A stretch of DNA of 64,000 bases, from assembly GCF_900624995.1 (NCBI RefSeq), contig NZ_UYXQ01000004.1, positions 169,465-233,464 on the forward strand, written 5' to 3'. The translations under genes were made by a program, and so were the position numbers. How positions within the stretch are numbered: position 1 is the first letter of the stretch; every line of letters begins with the position of its first letter. Below, piece after piece: positions 12,501 through 23,766 of the stretch. Origin of the DNA: Pseudomonas antarctica (GTDB lineage Bacteria; Pseudomonadota; Gammaproteobacteria; Pseudomonadales; Pseudomonadaceae). A model generated the notes under the pieces. It was not told the origin of the DNA, did no database searches, and saw only the letters and a list, made by a program, of their open reading frames with translations.

Positions 12501-14339
12501 CGCAATCGCTTCGATGCCCTGGTACGCAATACCATCCAGCGTACAGCCAGCCAGGGTTATTTTATTGACCCGGTAAACTTTCCGCGGCTCAAGGGCACCG
12601 TCTACCCAACATTGACCGACCTCTGCCAGGCCCTCGACACAGAGGGGCTGAAACTCAAAGGGGCTCCTCTTATCAATAAATGGCTCCCAGCGGTAGAGAT
12701 GGACGCCAATCCGTCGCCAATGAACGCTGAAAACATCACGTCAGGCGCAGCGTTTGCCCCACAGGCCAAGCCCGAACCCTTGGTACTGCCGCCCACCGTG
12801 AGTGAAATCCCTGCCGGCTGGGAAGCCAATGAAATCCTCGACGGCATCGACCCGGTCAGTGAGCCTGGCCGGGATCAAGGCATTTATCGACTCAACTCCA
12901 ACCCATCGACCGCCATCCTGCTGAACGACACCGCGTATTACGTGCGGTATGTCGATGACGTCAACGGCAGCGGTCATTGGGCAATCATCAATCCGCAAAA
13001 CCCTTTCTCGTTCTCCGAAGCCATTCCGGTGCGCCTCAATGCCGAGGGGCAATGGGAGCTCGCCCCCAGACACGGCCTGAGAGGAGGTGCCGGGCAATTA
13101 GTCAACAAGCTGCTAGGGCGCACGCACACGCCCGTGCTTGAAAGCCCGGCCGTCGCCTACGAAATACCGCAAGAGCTGCGCCAGCCATTGGAGAAAGCCG
13201 CCGCCGGACCACTCTATGAAAAATATGCCTTAAGCGATGAAGGCGTGGAGATATCGCCTCATGAGTCCGACCCTTATGCGCCGTTCAAGGCCAGAAGACA
13301 GCGCCTGTTCAAGGATGCCGTGGCGTTCCTGAGCCGGTTTACCGCGCAAAATCGGCCGCCGGTGCCCGCGCTGCCCGCCAGTGCATCCACCGCTACCTGG
13401 CTGGAGGAACTGCTCAAGGATGTGCGCGGCATCGTGGTCGGTGAAGCCCACAGTGGCGTAGGCAGCAAACAGTTGCTGATCGACAACATGCAGTTACTGG
13501 CTCAAAAGAACGTCAAAACCCTATATTGCGAACACCTGCTCAGGGACTTTCACCAAGCGGCCCTTGATACGTTCGCCGAGACTGGCGAGATGCCCGAGGC
13601 ACTCAAACGCTACCTCCAGTCACTCGACATCGGTCAAGGGACAGACCCACTGGGGCAGTACAACTTCATGGAGTTGGTCAAGGCCGCACGCGTCCATGAA
13701 ATTCGTATCCAGGCCATTGATTGCCTGGCAAGTTACCGAACCCAGGGGTTCTTGCCCGCCGTGGCGGACAGCCAGGTTGCCACCGGTTCGGAGCGCCAGG
13801 CCCTGATGAACTACTACGCCAGCACTGTGATCCGTGCCGACCAGGCAGCTCAAGGTGCGCATAAATGGCTGGCACTGGTGGGCAATACTCACGTCAGCAC
13901 CTATAAGGGCGTTCCCGGGCTCAGCGAACTGGAGGAGGTCAATGGGCTGAGGGTGGAAGACCTTGCAGCCGGCCAATCGAAAGGCGTCATCCCAGACCCT
14001 GGTATCCCCGCAGCCGGAAGCGCAGGGGCGGTGAAAAGCGACCTGCTGCTACAGTTGGTAATGCCCCGCAAACCTGAAACCCCACAAGACTTCGGGAGAC
14101 TGCTCAGGCGCCCGGGCTTTTTTACCGTCGACTCCACTACGGTGGTGCCAACCCTGAAACATCGCAGCAGCTCGGGTGACCTGATATCAACACCGCTCGT
14201 TCACCAGAACGGACACTTCTTCATTGAGCGCCCCACCTGGCCGAGCATGGACGGCCATCGATTTGACAGCCTGAAAGACTTATTTGCCGCACTCGAACGC
14301 ATGGGTATGGTGCTGGTTGGCAAGCCTGCACCGCTATAA
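9573..14339 (+). CDS. Dermonecrotic-toxin-like protein with duplicated C-terminal module
   Basis: This protein of up to 1588 residues belongs to the large dermonecrotic-toxin-like proteins common in fluorescent pseudomonads (N-terminal domain about 1-350). Residues about 360-437 contain hydrophobic helices likely to serve membrane insertion. From residue 500 a module occurs twice (about 500-1070 and 1083-1588): an SH3-like segment (YRSIYTVNSNPST / DQGIYRLNSNPST), an EreA/ChaN/TIKI-like domain and a tail. In the second copy the expected catalytic motifs are intact: GEAH (E1291, H1293), EH (E1320, H1321) and GNTH (H1440). In the first they read AESP, NR and NAQN, so it should be inactive. ATG 9585 is an alternative start, 12 bases after GAAGG. 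No signal peptide or immunity gene is visible. The target is unknown. Confidence 0.8.
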   Translation: MSTPMSLITNPALPNATDKAALKALATRLIQACPSLHDSAHQSACEILKKHGVQGLDPDEVYYHRFKAAQSSSKSFTGWEHVQEKPYESTTLTQLVIKRFRATDYDNADLLDLYGGFYTAGPEFGDFNETHEVRLHGNEVLKDFWRIKFDSLYTDKLDEFWHTFHGDFRALAKCNFLSKAVQAVELKQLTDDDFQTCLNAVASNLSWPVTQQMLETEVAPTDGLQVCALDVDGYVAINLLRIVDKTGRQILYTPGDTPAFQVLETPSDMHWWVLGKMNEEKNRNAFLCHFSLTDRQAITDNITDLMNRLVGTWGSADHHLINRTNQAITHDAFTWLQDRTRWSMYHEAQQSLTTQKELTKKLWIGYLSAGLKIFGPLAVIGWPVALPVLGASIANLGLNIDQAVNGRTSAERKAGVIGAVFSGIDTLFNLFALHGPGPIAELGPEIDEAEAAEMAKFKDATAPVDDTPVVSPPSETPAPAPDPAPTAPALEPSPTEPEIPADWKRQQGLEGATAMTKGGRYRSIYTVNSNPSTVIPFKGDVCYVRYEADVNGGGTWAIIDPNNPHAFSGSRPVRLNVDGEWEYAPRAPRASDAVRGGSPVDVPTTSEGSLEPEFEPESATPNAYGPPRSSYPPSSLTTPYDLSNMDSFQIELAMSGGPDYFKLIPKPGGGFTEFKSSDYFINPARTKITSDARTFFSRPFFTQTLPERPALPTLTPELSSTEAIEDILEGAPRLIVAESPKRVASLYTLIKQMPALARKGFKVIYLNRLFNDLHQFDLDTFASSGELSENLKNYLNEMDRALPVRFNTLELLTAARANGVRVQATGLLANYLPLPVAVDEQMAKSFLTSEIIRLDQAKYGASKYVVLTNAQNTNTFRGVAGISEINGGTSLRIGEVSDATPRIKIGYGPKVSNVSTGNPTVPKPSALDTDLILQVPLRQQKEVFPFLLSPKKIDELLKAPGDYLLQETQAELTLIHRNRFDALVRNTIQRTASQGYFIDPVNFPRLKGTVYPTLTDLCQALDTEGLKLKGAPLINKWLPAVEMDANPSPMNAENITSGAAFAPQAKPEPLVLPPTVSEIPAGWEANEILDGIDPVSEPGRDQGIYRLNSNPSTAILLNDTAYYVRYVDDVNGSGHWAIINPQNPFSFSEAIPVRLNAEGQWELAPRHGLRGGAGQLVNKLLGRTHTPVLESPAVAYEIPQELRQPLEKAAAGPLYEKYALSDEGVEISPHESDPYAPFKARRQRLFKDAVAFLSRFTAQNRPPVPALPASASTATWLEELLKDVRGIVVGEAHSGVGSKQLLIDNMQLLAQKNVKTLYCEHLLRDFHQAALDTFAETGEMPEALKRYLQSLDIGQGTDPLGQYNFMELVKAARVHEIRIQAIDCLASYRTQGFLPAVADSQVATGSERQALMNYYASTVIRADQAAQGAHKWLALVGNTHVSTYKGVPGLSELEEVNGLRVEDLAAGQSKGVIPDPGIPAAGSAGAVKSDLLLQLVMPRKPETPQDFGRLLRRPGFFTVDSTTVVPTLKHRSSSGDLISTPLVHQNGHFFIERPTWPSMDGHRFDSLKDLFAALERMGMVLVGKPAPL

Positions 14340-14346
14340 ATAACGA

Positions 14347-14370
14347 AGCCCCGGCAGAGGCCGGGGCTTT
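14347..14370 (+). terminator. Intrinsic terminator of the toxin-like gene
   Basis: GCCCCGGC and GCCGGGGC pair across a 4-base loop and are followed by TTTGTT, 8 bases after the stop codon. Confidence 0.85.
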
Positions 14371-14399
14371 GTTGATTCAATCAAGCGAATAACGCTGGC

Positions 14400-14963
14400 T
14401 CATTCCCACTCTATTATAAATTGAAAAAAAACCCTTATAAAACAGAGTCTTCAGACATTGAATAATTGAACAACCATGAAAAATGCCAGGCACAGTAAAC
14501 GTTCAAGAAGTCGAATTAGCCTCTCTATTGGCAAAGGCTGCCGAGCGCTGACGCTTAGTGAAAATGGAAAAGCGTTTAGGATCAGGCCCGAGGCCTTCTC
14601 ACCGTCGGCCTCGTAGAGGCAGCGCAATGAAGCTTGATCGGTGAGTTTGTGCAGGTTGAATTGGTTATAGAACGCTTGGCCTAATCACCGATGCTTGAAG
14701 CTGCCTATGTGTTATCGCAGATGCAGAATCACCCCTACTCCCGACTTGGCGTTGCCCCATAAGTATTCAGCCCAAAGTCAGACCTGCTAACGCTTTACGA
14801 AATAGACGCTTGGGTCAGCGAAACTTCGGTAGTTGGATCAATTCTGCATTGCAGTTGACAGCCACCGGTCGTCTAATCACTCAAAACATCATGTAGCGCC
14901 TCAACTACCGGGCTTGGCTGCCGTTATTAATTACAGCTAACCTTAATTTTGTGGAGCTTCAGC
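14400..14963. other. Intergenic stretch with a possible decayed gene
   Basis: This is a 560-bp stretch without a supported gene. The minus strand from about 14683 to 14510 reads without stop for over 50 codons (AFYNQFNLHKLTDQ, then LRCLYEADGEKASG), in good Pseudomonas codon style but with no start and no family I recognise; it may be a relic. The rest shows no clear signal. The chemoreceptor promoter should lie at its right end. Confidence 0.35.
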
Positions 14964-16964
14964 ATGTCGCTACTTCCCAACCGCATCGCAGGGCGAATGA
15001 CTCTAGGGATCCTGACGCTGCTGGTTCTCACGGCATTGGCGATTTACTCAGTCATGACCTTGGGCGGCAAGCCTCAGTTAGTGGCAGCAGGAACCGAAGC
15101 AGCGGAACAATCGGCCAGTGCGATTACACGCCAGTTAGCCCTGCAAGTGAATCGCATTGAGGGCACCGCTGCAGCGATGGCGCACCTGGCCGAAACCCTG
15201 CCCCACGACGAAACCCTGCTCAAGGCTAATCTGCCTAATGTAATCGACAGCCAAGGCGATGCAGCCATTGCAGGCGGCGGGCTGTGGCCAGAACCCAACA
15301 GTTTTACTGCCGGTACTGATCGCCGAAGTTTTTTCTGGGCACGTAACGTCAGCAATGGGTTGGATTACTCGGACGAGTACAACGCCGCGCAAACCCCGCC
15401 GTATCAGGCTGAGTCCTGGTACACCGGAGCGAAATCCGCTCCATCGGGACGTTGCGTCTGGTCAGATGCTTACCAGGACGCGGTCAGTGGCGTGGCAATG
15501 ACGACCTGTAGCGTGCCCTACCTCGCAAAGGGCGCGTTTGCCGGTGTCGCCACTATCGACCTCAAGCTTGACGGCCTCGCAGCGTTTCTCAAGGCCAATG
15601 GCAATGTCACAGGCGGCTACGCTTTTGCGGTCGATCCTTCAGGGAACCTGCTGTTTTTCCCAGATGCAAAGAGCACCAAGGGCCTGCCGACCATTGCCGG
15701 GTTGAGCCAGGAACAACCGTGGTTGAAGCCGGTCGCCGAAAGCCTGTCGAGCAAGCCGGCCGGCACGACAACGCTGTATCTGGAACACGATGCGCGCCTG
15801 GATGGACCGGCTTACATCACATTGGAAACCATGGAAGGCACCGGCTGGCGCATTGGGCTGGTCACGCCTGAGGCCCGCGTGGTCGGACTCGCGAACAAGC
15901 TGACCGGGCAGATCTTGCTGTTCTTGCTACCGCTGTTGGGCATCCTGCTGGGGCTGGCATGGCTGGCTGGCAAACGGCTGCTCACTCAGCTTGAAGAAAC
16001 CACTGCGCAAATCGAACGTCTGGGCCAAGGCGGTCAGGCAGGCGCTCAGCTAGAGATTCTGCGGTCAGATGAACTCGGCGCGTTGCGCATTGCGGTTAAC
16101 CATTACGCTGGCTCTCTGCAGGCCATGCTGCGACGCATTGCAGATGAGTCGGTGTCACTGGAAGTCCAGGCCAACGAACTGGCGCAACTGTCCAATGGCC
16201 TGGCTGAACGGGCAGAGACCCAACGCATGGACAACACCCTGCTCGCCACCGCCATTACTGAAATGTCGGCCAGCGCCAACGAGGTCGCACGCAACACCAC
16301 AGACTGCTCGGACACGGCCCGCAGCTCACTGGTAGAAGCGCAAAAGAGTCAGGACCAAGTCAACCGCAACGGTGAATCCATCGAAAGCCTGGCGACCGAC
16401 ATCTCAGGCGCGGCCACCGCTATGACTCAGTTAGGTGAAGACATCGAGCGAGTTGGCAGCGTGCTGGAGGTAATCAAATCGATCTCTCAGCAGACGAATC
16501 TATTGGCGCTCAACGCTGCTATCGAGGCCGCAAGAGCCGGTGAGCAAGGACGTGGCTTTGCGGTGGTGGCAGATGAAGTGCGCACACTCGCAGGCCGCAC
16601 ACAAACGTCTGCCAACGAAATTCAGGAGATGATCACGCAACTGCGCCAGGCATCAAATTCTGCCGTCACAACCATGCAAAACGGCGCTCAACGCACTCGC
16701 GAGTCAGTGCAACAGGCAGTCGGCGTGTCCGCGACATTGGGCACTACGGTGGGCAGTTTCGATGACATCGTCCAGCGCGCCCAGCAGATCGCCGTTGCCG
16801 CCCAAGAGCAGAGCCACGTGACTCAGGAAATCAACGAGCTGGCGGTACGTATCCATGCGGCCAGCGAAGAAGGCGCCCGAGATGCGAGCACGCTTCGGGA
16901 ACTGGGCAAAGGCATGCAGTCGATCTCAACCCGTCTGGGTGGATTGAGCCGCGGCACCCACTAG
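14964..16964 (+). CDS. Methyl-accepting chemotaxis protein with Cache-type sensor
   Basis: This 666-residue transmembrane chemoreceptor signals to CheA through CheW. A first membrane helix lies near residues 9-30. A periplasmic region (about 35-290) with [20 protein letters not shown] is typical of double-Cache sensors that bind small ligands such as amino acids or organic acids. A second helix ([20 protein letters not shown]) leads to HAMP and a coiled-coil signalling domain with the hallmark hairpin tip [20 protein letters not shown] near residue 505. ATG 14964 was chosen over the upstream TTG at 14949 because GGAG lies 7 bases before it. It is a single gene; the ligand cannot be deduced. 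Confidence 0.93.
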   Translation: MSLLPNRIAGRMTLGILTLLVLTALAIYSVMTLGGKPQLVAAGTEAAEQSASAITRQLALQVNRIEGTAAAMAHLAETLPHDETLLKANLPNVIDSQGDAAIAGGGLWPEPNSFTAGTDRRSFFWARNVSNGLDYSDEYNAAQTPPYQAESWYTGAKSAPSGRCVWSDAYQDAVSGVAMTTCSVPYLAKGAFAGVATIDLKLDGLAAFLKANGNVTGGYAFAVDPSGNLLFFPDAKSTKGLPTIAGLSQEQPWLKPVAESLSSKPAGTTTLYLEHDARLDGPAYITLETMEGTGWRIGLVTPEARVVGLANKLTGQILLFLLPLLGILLGLAWLAGKRLLTQLEETTAQIERLGQGGQAGAQLEILRSDELGALRIAVNHYAGSLQAMLRRIADESVSLEVQANELAQLSNGLAERAETQRMDNTLLATAITEMSASANEVARNTTDCSDTARSSLVEAQKSQDQVNRNGESIESLATDISGAATAMTQLGEDIERVGSVLEVIKSISQQTNLLALNAAIEAARAGEQGRGFAVVADEVRTLAGRTQTSANEIQEMITQLRQASNSAVTTMQNGAQRTRESVQQAVGVSATLGTTVGSFDDIVQRAQQIAVAAQEQSHVTQEINELAVRIHAASEEGARDASTLRELGKGMQSISTRLGGLSRGTH

Positions 16965-17556
16965 CCCTCAACGCGGGGGCCAACCGGCATCAGTTTAACG
17001 AAGCTGATGCCAGTTAACCTTTGCGGCTAAGCGTGGACCACCGCCAACGCCATTAATGAAGTAGAAACCCTCGTAACTATTGAAAATAGTTTTATAAAAA
17101 TCAAATAGTTACGAATCAGACCTACTCCCACTCGAACATAAAAAATGTAAAAACCCAAAATAAATCATAGTTTTATTTTGAACACACCTGCTGATACCAC
17201 GAAAAATACCATAGACGAAAAACTGTTTTCACAAGTACTGCATCATTCATGCGATGGGGTGATCGGCTGGGGAATTGACCCGTCTGCCAATACCGCACTG
17301 ATCCTATAATATTTACTCAAGATCCAATGCCGGAAAGTGCTCGCAAGCCAGGAGTCACGGTCAGTGACATGTTGGTAAATGGGCCAATACTTCATAAGCT
17401 GAAACACGCTCGCCTAGGGGAATACTGAACGTGCTGTACGGCACTCAAAAGTGCACAACCGCTATTAGGAGGCCGGGGCCGCTTGCAAGCCCTTCTAGAG
17501 CGACTCACCCTACGGCGTCTCACACTTATCCGGATCAAACCATGAGGAGGAACGCC
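16965..17556. other. Intergenic stretch, partly A+T-rich
   Basis: No gene is supported here. The part from about 17070 to 17210 is A+T-rich and includes a small palindrome (AACTATTGAAAATAGTT, 17073-17089). A longer frame from 17431 runs into the lipoprotein but lacks coding character before 17557. Confidence 0.5.
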
Positions 17557-17868
17557 ATGTTCACCTGGCGCCTGTTGCTGAGTTTTTGCGCGTTGTTACT
17601 GGTTGGCTGCACGGGAAGGGGCTTTCAACCGCCGCCGCCGGAATTTACCAATTGGAAAAAAAGCGGGGTCTCGCAAGAGGGTGTCAAGAGCGCTATGACC
17701 GCATGCGGCTATACCAACCTGACAGGGACGGGGGACAAGACGCCGATTGACCAGGTACTCACGCAGTTTTATTGCATGAAAGACTCCGGTTTCAAGCGCA
17801 CAGATAACATTGACCTGTGCAAGGAAGGCCGTATCGGAGAATCACCGGTGTGCGAAGGCCGCCGGTAA
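17557..17868 (+). CDS. Small predicted lipoprotein
   Basis: This 103-residue protein has a lipoprotein signal: a short basic start, the hydrophobic LLLSFCALLL, and a lipobox LVGC with Cys18 as the acylation site. The following Gly and basic residues (TGRG) do not suggest an inner-membrane-retention Asp, so it may reach the outer membrane. The mature part has four more Cys residues, which could form disulfides, and no family that I recognise. ATG 17557 was preferred over an upstream start because GAGGAGG lies 6 bases before it and the signal peptide begins there. It stands alone before the convergent guaA. Confidence 0.75.
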   Translation: MFTWRLLLSFCALLLVGCTGRGFQPPPPEFTNWKKSGVSQEGVKSAMTACGYTNLTGTGDKTPIDQVLTQFYCMKDSGFKRTDNIDLCKEGRIGESPVCEGRR

Positions 17869-17986
17869 TCCATTAGGGATTGAGCGATCTATGCGGACTG
17901 TAAGGCACCGCAGGGATGTCGGCGGTAGCAGCGCTGGGCAGTTGCGCCTTCTCGACCGCCAGCATCGGCGAGCCAGGGGAGCCCCA

Positions 17987-18016
17987 AAAAGCCAAAAGCC
18001 CGCAATTACGCGGGCT
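17987..18016 (-). terminator. guaA terminator
   Basis: On the minus strand AGCCCGC and GCGGGCT pair around a 6-base loop, followed by TTTTGGCTTTTT, about 50 bases after the guaA stop codon. Confidence 0.8.
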
Positions 18017-18063
18017 CCAGGGTGTTTCTTGCTAGATCGTGCCGGTCAGTGCCGGACGCCCCA

Positions 18064-19641
18064 TTATTCCCACTCAATCGTCGCCGGCGGCTTGCTCGAC
18101 ACGTCATACGTCACGCGCGAAATACCTTCGATCTCATTGATGATACGGCCGCTGACAGTTTCCAGCAGTTCGTACGGCAGGTGTGCCCAACGGGCGGTCA
18201 TGAAGTCGATGGTTTCCACCGCACGCAGGGCCACAACCCACGCGTAACGACGGCCATCGCCTACAACGCCAACCGATTTCACCGGCTGGAACACCACGAA
18301 CGCCTGGCTGACTTTGTGGTACCAGTCGGCCTTGCGCAGTTCTTCGATGAAGATGTGGTCGGCGCGACGCAGCAGGTCGGCGTATTCCTTCTTCACTTCA
18401 CCGAGGATGCGCACGCCCAGTCCCGGGCCTGGGAATGGGTGGCGGTAGACCATGTCGTACGGCAGGCCGAGTTCCAGGCCCAGACGGCGGACTTCGTCCT
18501 TGAACAGTTCGCGCAACGGTTCTACCAGCTTGAGGTTCATTTCCTCAGGCAGGCCACCCACGTTGTGGTGGGACTTGATCACGTGGGCCTTGCCGCTCTT
18601 GGCGCCGGCCGACTCGATCACGTCGGGATAAATGGTGCCCTGGGCGAGGTACTTGATGTTGTCCAGGTGTTTGGCCTGAGCATCGAATACGTCGATGAAG
18701 GTGCGGCCGATGATCTTGCGCTTTTTCTCTGGGTCGGACTCGCCGGCCAAGTTGCTCAAGAACTGATCTTCAGCGTTGGCGCGGATCACCTTGACGCCCA
18801 TGTTCTCGGCGAACATGGCCATCACTTGCTCGCCTTCGTGCAGGCGCAGCAGGCCGTTGTCGACGAAGACGCAGGTCAACTGGTCGCCGATGGCTTTGTG
18901 CAGCAGCGCAGCAACTACCGATGAGTCAACGCCACCGGAGAGGCCGAGCAGCACGTTGTCGGTGCCGACTTGGGCACGCACATTGGCGATGGCGTCTTCA
19001 GCGATTTTCGACGGGGTCCACAGCGCTTCGCACTGGCAGATGTCGAGGATGAAGCGCGACAGGATGCGACCGCCCTGCTTGGTGTGGGTCACTTCCGGGT
19101 GGAACTGCACGCCGTAGTAGCCGCGCTCATCGTTGAACATACCGGCGATCGGGCAGCTCGGGGTGCTGGCCAGGATATGGAAGTCTTCCGGCATCTTGGT
19201 GACCTTGTCACCGTGGCTCATCCACACGTCGAGGCCGAACAGGCCGTCGGCGTCGATGTGGTCTTCGATGCCGTCCAGCAGGCGGCTCTTGCCGACCACG
19301 TCCACACGGGCATAACCGAATTCACGCAGCTCGGAACCTTCAACCTTGCCGCCCAGTTGCTCGGCCATGGTCTGCATGCCGTAGCAGATACCGAAGACAG
19401 GCACGCCCAGGTCAAATACGGCTTGCGGGCAGCGCGGGCTGTTGGCTTCGTGCACGGACTCGGGGCCACCGGCGAGGATGACGCCTTTGGGGGCGAATTC
19501 GCGGATCGCTTCGTCATCCATGTCGAACGGGTGCAGTTCGCAGTACACGCCGATTTCACGCACGCGGCGGGCGATCAGCTGGGTGTACTGGGAACCGAAG
19601 TCGAGGATCAGGATGCGGTGGGCGTGAATGTCGAGGGCCAT
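18064..19641 (-). CDS. guaA: GMP synthase (glutamine-hydrolysing)
   Basis: This 525-residue enzyme converts XMP, ATP and glutamine to GMP. The class I glutamine amidotransferase domain holds the nucleophile Cys86 in GICYGMQ and its His/Glu partners in QFHPEVTHT. The ATP-pyrophosphatase domain has the PP-loop [12 protein letters not shown], followed by the C-terminal dimerisation domain ending in IEWE. Start ATG 19641 ([20 protein letters not shown]) gives the normal length; a longer frame to 19710 is not used. It lies 82 bp downstream of guaB and forms with it the usual guaBA unit of guanine nucleotide synthesis. Confidence 0.98.
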   Translation of the reverse strand: MALDIHAHRILILDFGSQYTQLIARRVREIGVYCELHPFDMDDEAIREFAPKGVILAGGPESVHEANSPRCPQAVFDLGVPVFGICYGMQTMAEQLGGKVEGSELREFGYARVDVVGKSRLLDGIEDHIDADGLFGLDVWMSHGDKVTKMPEDFHILASTPSCPIAGMFNDERGYYGVQFHPEVTHTKQGGRILSRFILDICQCEALWTPSKIAEDAIANVRAQVGTDNVLLGLSGGVDSSVVAALLHKAIGDQLTCVFVDNGLLRLHEGEQVMAMFAENMGVKVIRANAEDQFLSNLAGESDPEKKRKIIGRTFIDVFDAQAKHLDNIKYLAQGTIYPDVIESAGAKSGKAHVIKSHHNVGGLPEEMNLKLVEPLRELFKDEVRRLGLELGLPYDMVYRHPFPGPGLGVRILGEVKKEYADLLRRADHIFIEELRKADWYHKVSQAFVVFQPVKSVGVVGDGRRYAWVVALRAVETIDFMTARWAHLPYELLETVSGRIINEIEGISRVTYDVSSKPPATIEWE

Positions 19642-19723
19642 GAAGTCAGTCTCGTCTAATGAATCAGAAACAACTCGGGGCTGAATAAAACAGCCCCGGT
19701 TACTTAACATTTTGCTGGAAGCC

Positions 19724-21846
<2,123 letters not shown>

Positions 21847-21881
21847 GAGGCGTGGGAGTCCTGCGGTGTGGCGTCTGGCGC

Positions 21882-21959
21882 CTCCGCGAGCAAGCCCGCT
21901 CCCACATTTTGAAACGTGTTCACAATGCCAAATGTGGGAGCGGGCTTGCTCGCGAAGAG
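21882..21959. repeat. REP pair (REPIN), inward type
   Basis: Two GGGAGCGGGCTTGCTCGCG repeats lie in opposite orientation with their TGTGGGAG ends facing each other across about 25 bp, between two minus-strand genes. Confidence 0.85.
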
Positions 21960-21998
21960 GCCCTAAAGGCTGGCAGCTTAATCCTTGAAAAAATCAGG

Positions 21999-22766
21999 TC
22001 AAGTGCTCAAGTACCGCCCGATCAACGCAATACCGCTGGCCAACACCAACCACGTCACCAACCGCACAAAGGCTTCACGCGACATGCGCATCGTCAGCCT
22101 GCGCCCAAACCACAACCCCACGGCCATCGCCGGCAACAGGCACAGCGCCAACATCAACAGCGGCAAATCAGCGTACACCCCGGCAATCAGGAACAAGCTC
22201 AAGCGCACCACCGTGCTGCAACTGATCAACGCGCTTTGCGTGGCCCGCGCCGCGTCTTTGGGCAGGCGACTGTTGAGGTAGATGGCATATAAAAAGCCGC
22301 CACTGCCAAACAGCGCACCCAGCAACCCGCCCACGGTGCCCATGGGAATCGACCAGCCGGCCGCCAGCTGTGTCGGCCGGGCTTTCACCGCCAGGCTGTA
22401 AATCGCATAGGCGCTGATAAACAGCCCCATCAATAGCAGCAACAGGTCCGAATGCAGGTTGAGCAAGAAGATCACACCGAGTGTGCAACCGATTGCCATG
22501 CACGGCAGCAATCGCAGCAGCTCCGGCGTGTTCACGTCCCGCCGTGATTGCAGCAGGCTGCCAAAGGCCGCGACGAAATCCAGCAGCACCAGCAGCGGGA
22601 TGATTTTCGACAGCGGCATAAACACGATCAGGATCGGCCCGGCGACCAGCGCCGTACCAAAGCCTGCGATACCGAACACGATATAGGCGATGACAATGCC
22701 GACGCCGATCACCAGCCAATCAACGCCGCCAAACGACCACTGGCTCATCAGCTCAAGCGGGTTCAT
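21999..22766 (-). CDS. TauE/SafE-family permease
   Basis: This integral membrane protein of about 255 residues has eight or so hydrophobic helices and the family signature VFGIAGFGTALVAGPIL in the first repeat and GALFGSGGFLYAIYL in the second. Members export sulfite, sulfoacetate or related anions, or import sulfur or carboxylate compounds; the substrate here is unknown. ATG 22766 is used because AAGGA lies about 8 bases upstream; a start at 22805 would add 13 residues. It is divergent from a LysR regulator that probably controls it. Confidence 0.85.
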   Translation of the reverse strand: MNPLELMSQWSFGGVDWLVIGVGIVIAYIVFGIAGFGTALVAGPILIVFMPLSKIIPLLVLLDFVAAFGSLLQSRRDVNTPELLRLLPCMAIGCTLGVIFLLNLHSDLLLLLMGLFISAYAIYSLAVKARPTQLAAGWSIPMGTVGGLLGALFGSGGFLYAIYLNSRLPKDAARATQSALISCSTVVRLSLFLIAGVYADLPLLMLALCLLPAMAVGLWFGRRLTMRMSREAFVRLVTWLVLASGIALIGRYLST

Positions 22767-22865
22767 GGGCACGTCCTTGAAAGAGTTGGCCCTCACTTTA
22801 GCCATCGTCGAGTGTTGCGACTAATATCTTCAAAGCCCTCCACCCATCTCGAAAAGGCATGACGT

Positions 22866-23756
22866 GTGATCTCCACTCGCCAACTGCGTTACTTCGTCGA
22901 AATCGCCGACAGCGGCAGCTTCAGCGCCGCCGCCGAACGTCTGTTTGTGGCGCAATCGGCCCTGAGTCGACAGATCAAAGCGCTCGAAACCCAGCTGCAA
23001 ACCCCGCTGTTCGAACGCACCGCGCGCCAACCACGGCTGACGGCGGCCGGTGAAGCCTTCTACCCACGGGCGCGCAACCTGTTGGGCGAGTTGCTCAAGG
23101 CCAGCGAAATGGCCACGCAGGTGGGCAACGGTCAGTTGGGCACGCTGCGCCTGAGCCATTCGAGCACCGTGCCGATGAGCGGCCCCTTGCTGCAAGGCAT
23201 CAGCAAGTGGCTGAAGCGTTGCCCGGGCGTGTCGATGGACATCGTCCAACTTTCCTCCGAAGCGCAGTTGGAGGAAATCGCCGACGGTCGCCTCGAAGTC
23301 GGGCTGTTGCGCCTGCCGGTGTTGCGCCAGCGCGAAGGCGTGCGAGTGGTGCCTTTATACAGCGAACAACTGTTGCTGGCGGTGCCGCCTGATCACGCGC
23401 TGGCGCGCAGCACTACGCCGGTGGAATTGGCGCAACTCAAGGACGAAGCATTTATCTCGATCCCCCATCCCCAACGCGGCGGCCTGAGTTATCTGTCAGC
23501 CGAGTTGTGCATGCGCGCAGGATTTTTCCCCAAGGCGGCACGGGTGATGTCGCGCAAAACCACGCAGTTGCAACTGATCCAGGCCGGCTTCGGTATTGCC
23601 TTGTTACCAAAATCCATGCAGGACATCGCCCCCGCCAACCTGCACTTTTTACCCCTGGCCGACCCGGACTGCCTCAGCACCGTGGCCCTGGCCTGCGCGC
23701 AGACGCCGAGCGCGCTGGTCGAGCAATTCTGCCAAACCTTGCACGAATGCCTATAA
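22866..23756 (+). CDS. LysR-family transcriptional regulator
   Basis: This 296-residue regulator has an N-terminal winged helix-turn-helix (residues 1-60; FSAAAERLFVAQSALSRQIKALE) and a periplasmic-binding-protein-like effector domain. It starts with GTG at 22866, matching the usual first residues (MISTRQLRYFVEIADSGS). It faces away from the TauE-like permease gene with about 100 bp between the start codons, the standard arrangement for a LysR regulator and its target. The inducer is unknown. The stop is 10 bases before xseA, so some read-through into xseA is likely. Confidence 0.92.
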   Translation: MISTRQLRYFVEIADSGSFSAAAERLFVAQSALSRQIKALETQLQTPLFERTARQPRLTAAGEAFYPRARNLLGELLKASEMATQVGNGQLGTLRLSHSSTVPMSGPLLQGISKWLKRCPGVSMDIVQLSSEAQLEEIADGRLEVGLLRLPVLRQREGVRVVPLYSEQLLLAVPPDHALARSTTPVELAQLKDEAFISIPHPQRGGLSYLSAELCMRAGFFPKAARVMSRKTTQLQLIQAGFGIALLPKSMQDIAPANLHFLPLADPDCLSTVALACAQTPSALVEQFCQTLHECL

Positions 23757-23766
23757 ACTGCCGCCC

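Noticed and set aside
17431..17556. N-terminal extension of the lipoprotein frame
   Set aside because: The signal peptide and a strong ribosome-binding site define the start at 17557; the extension has no protein-like character.
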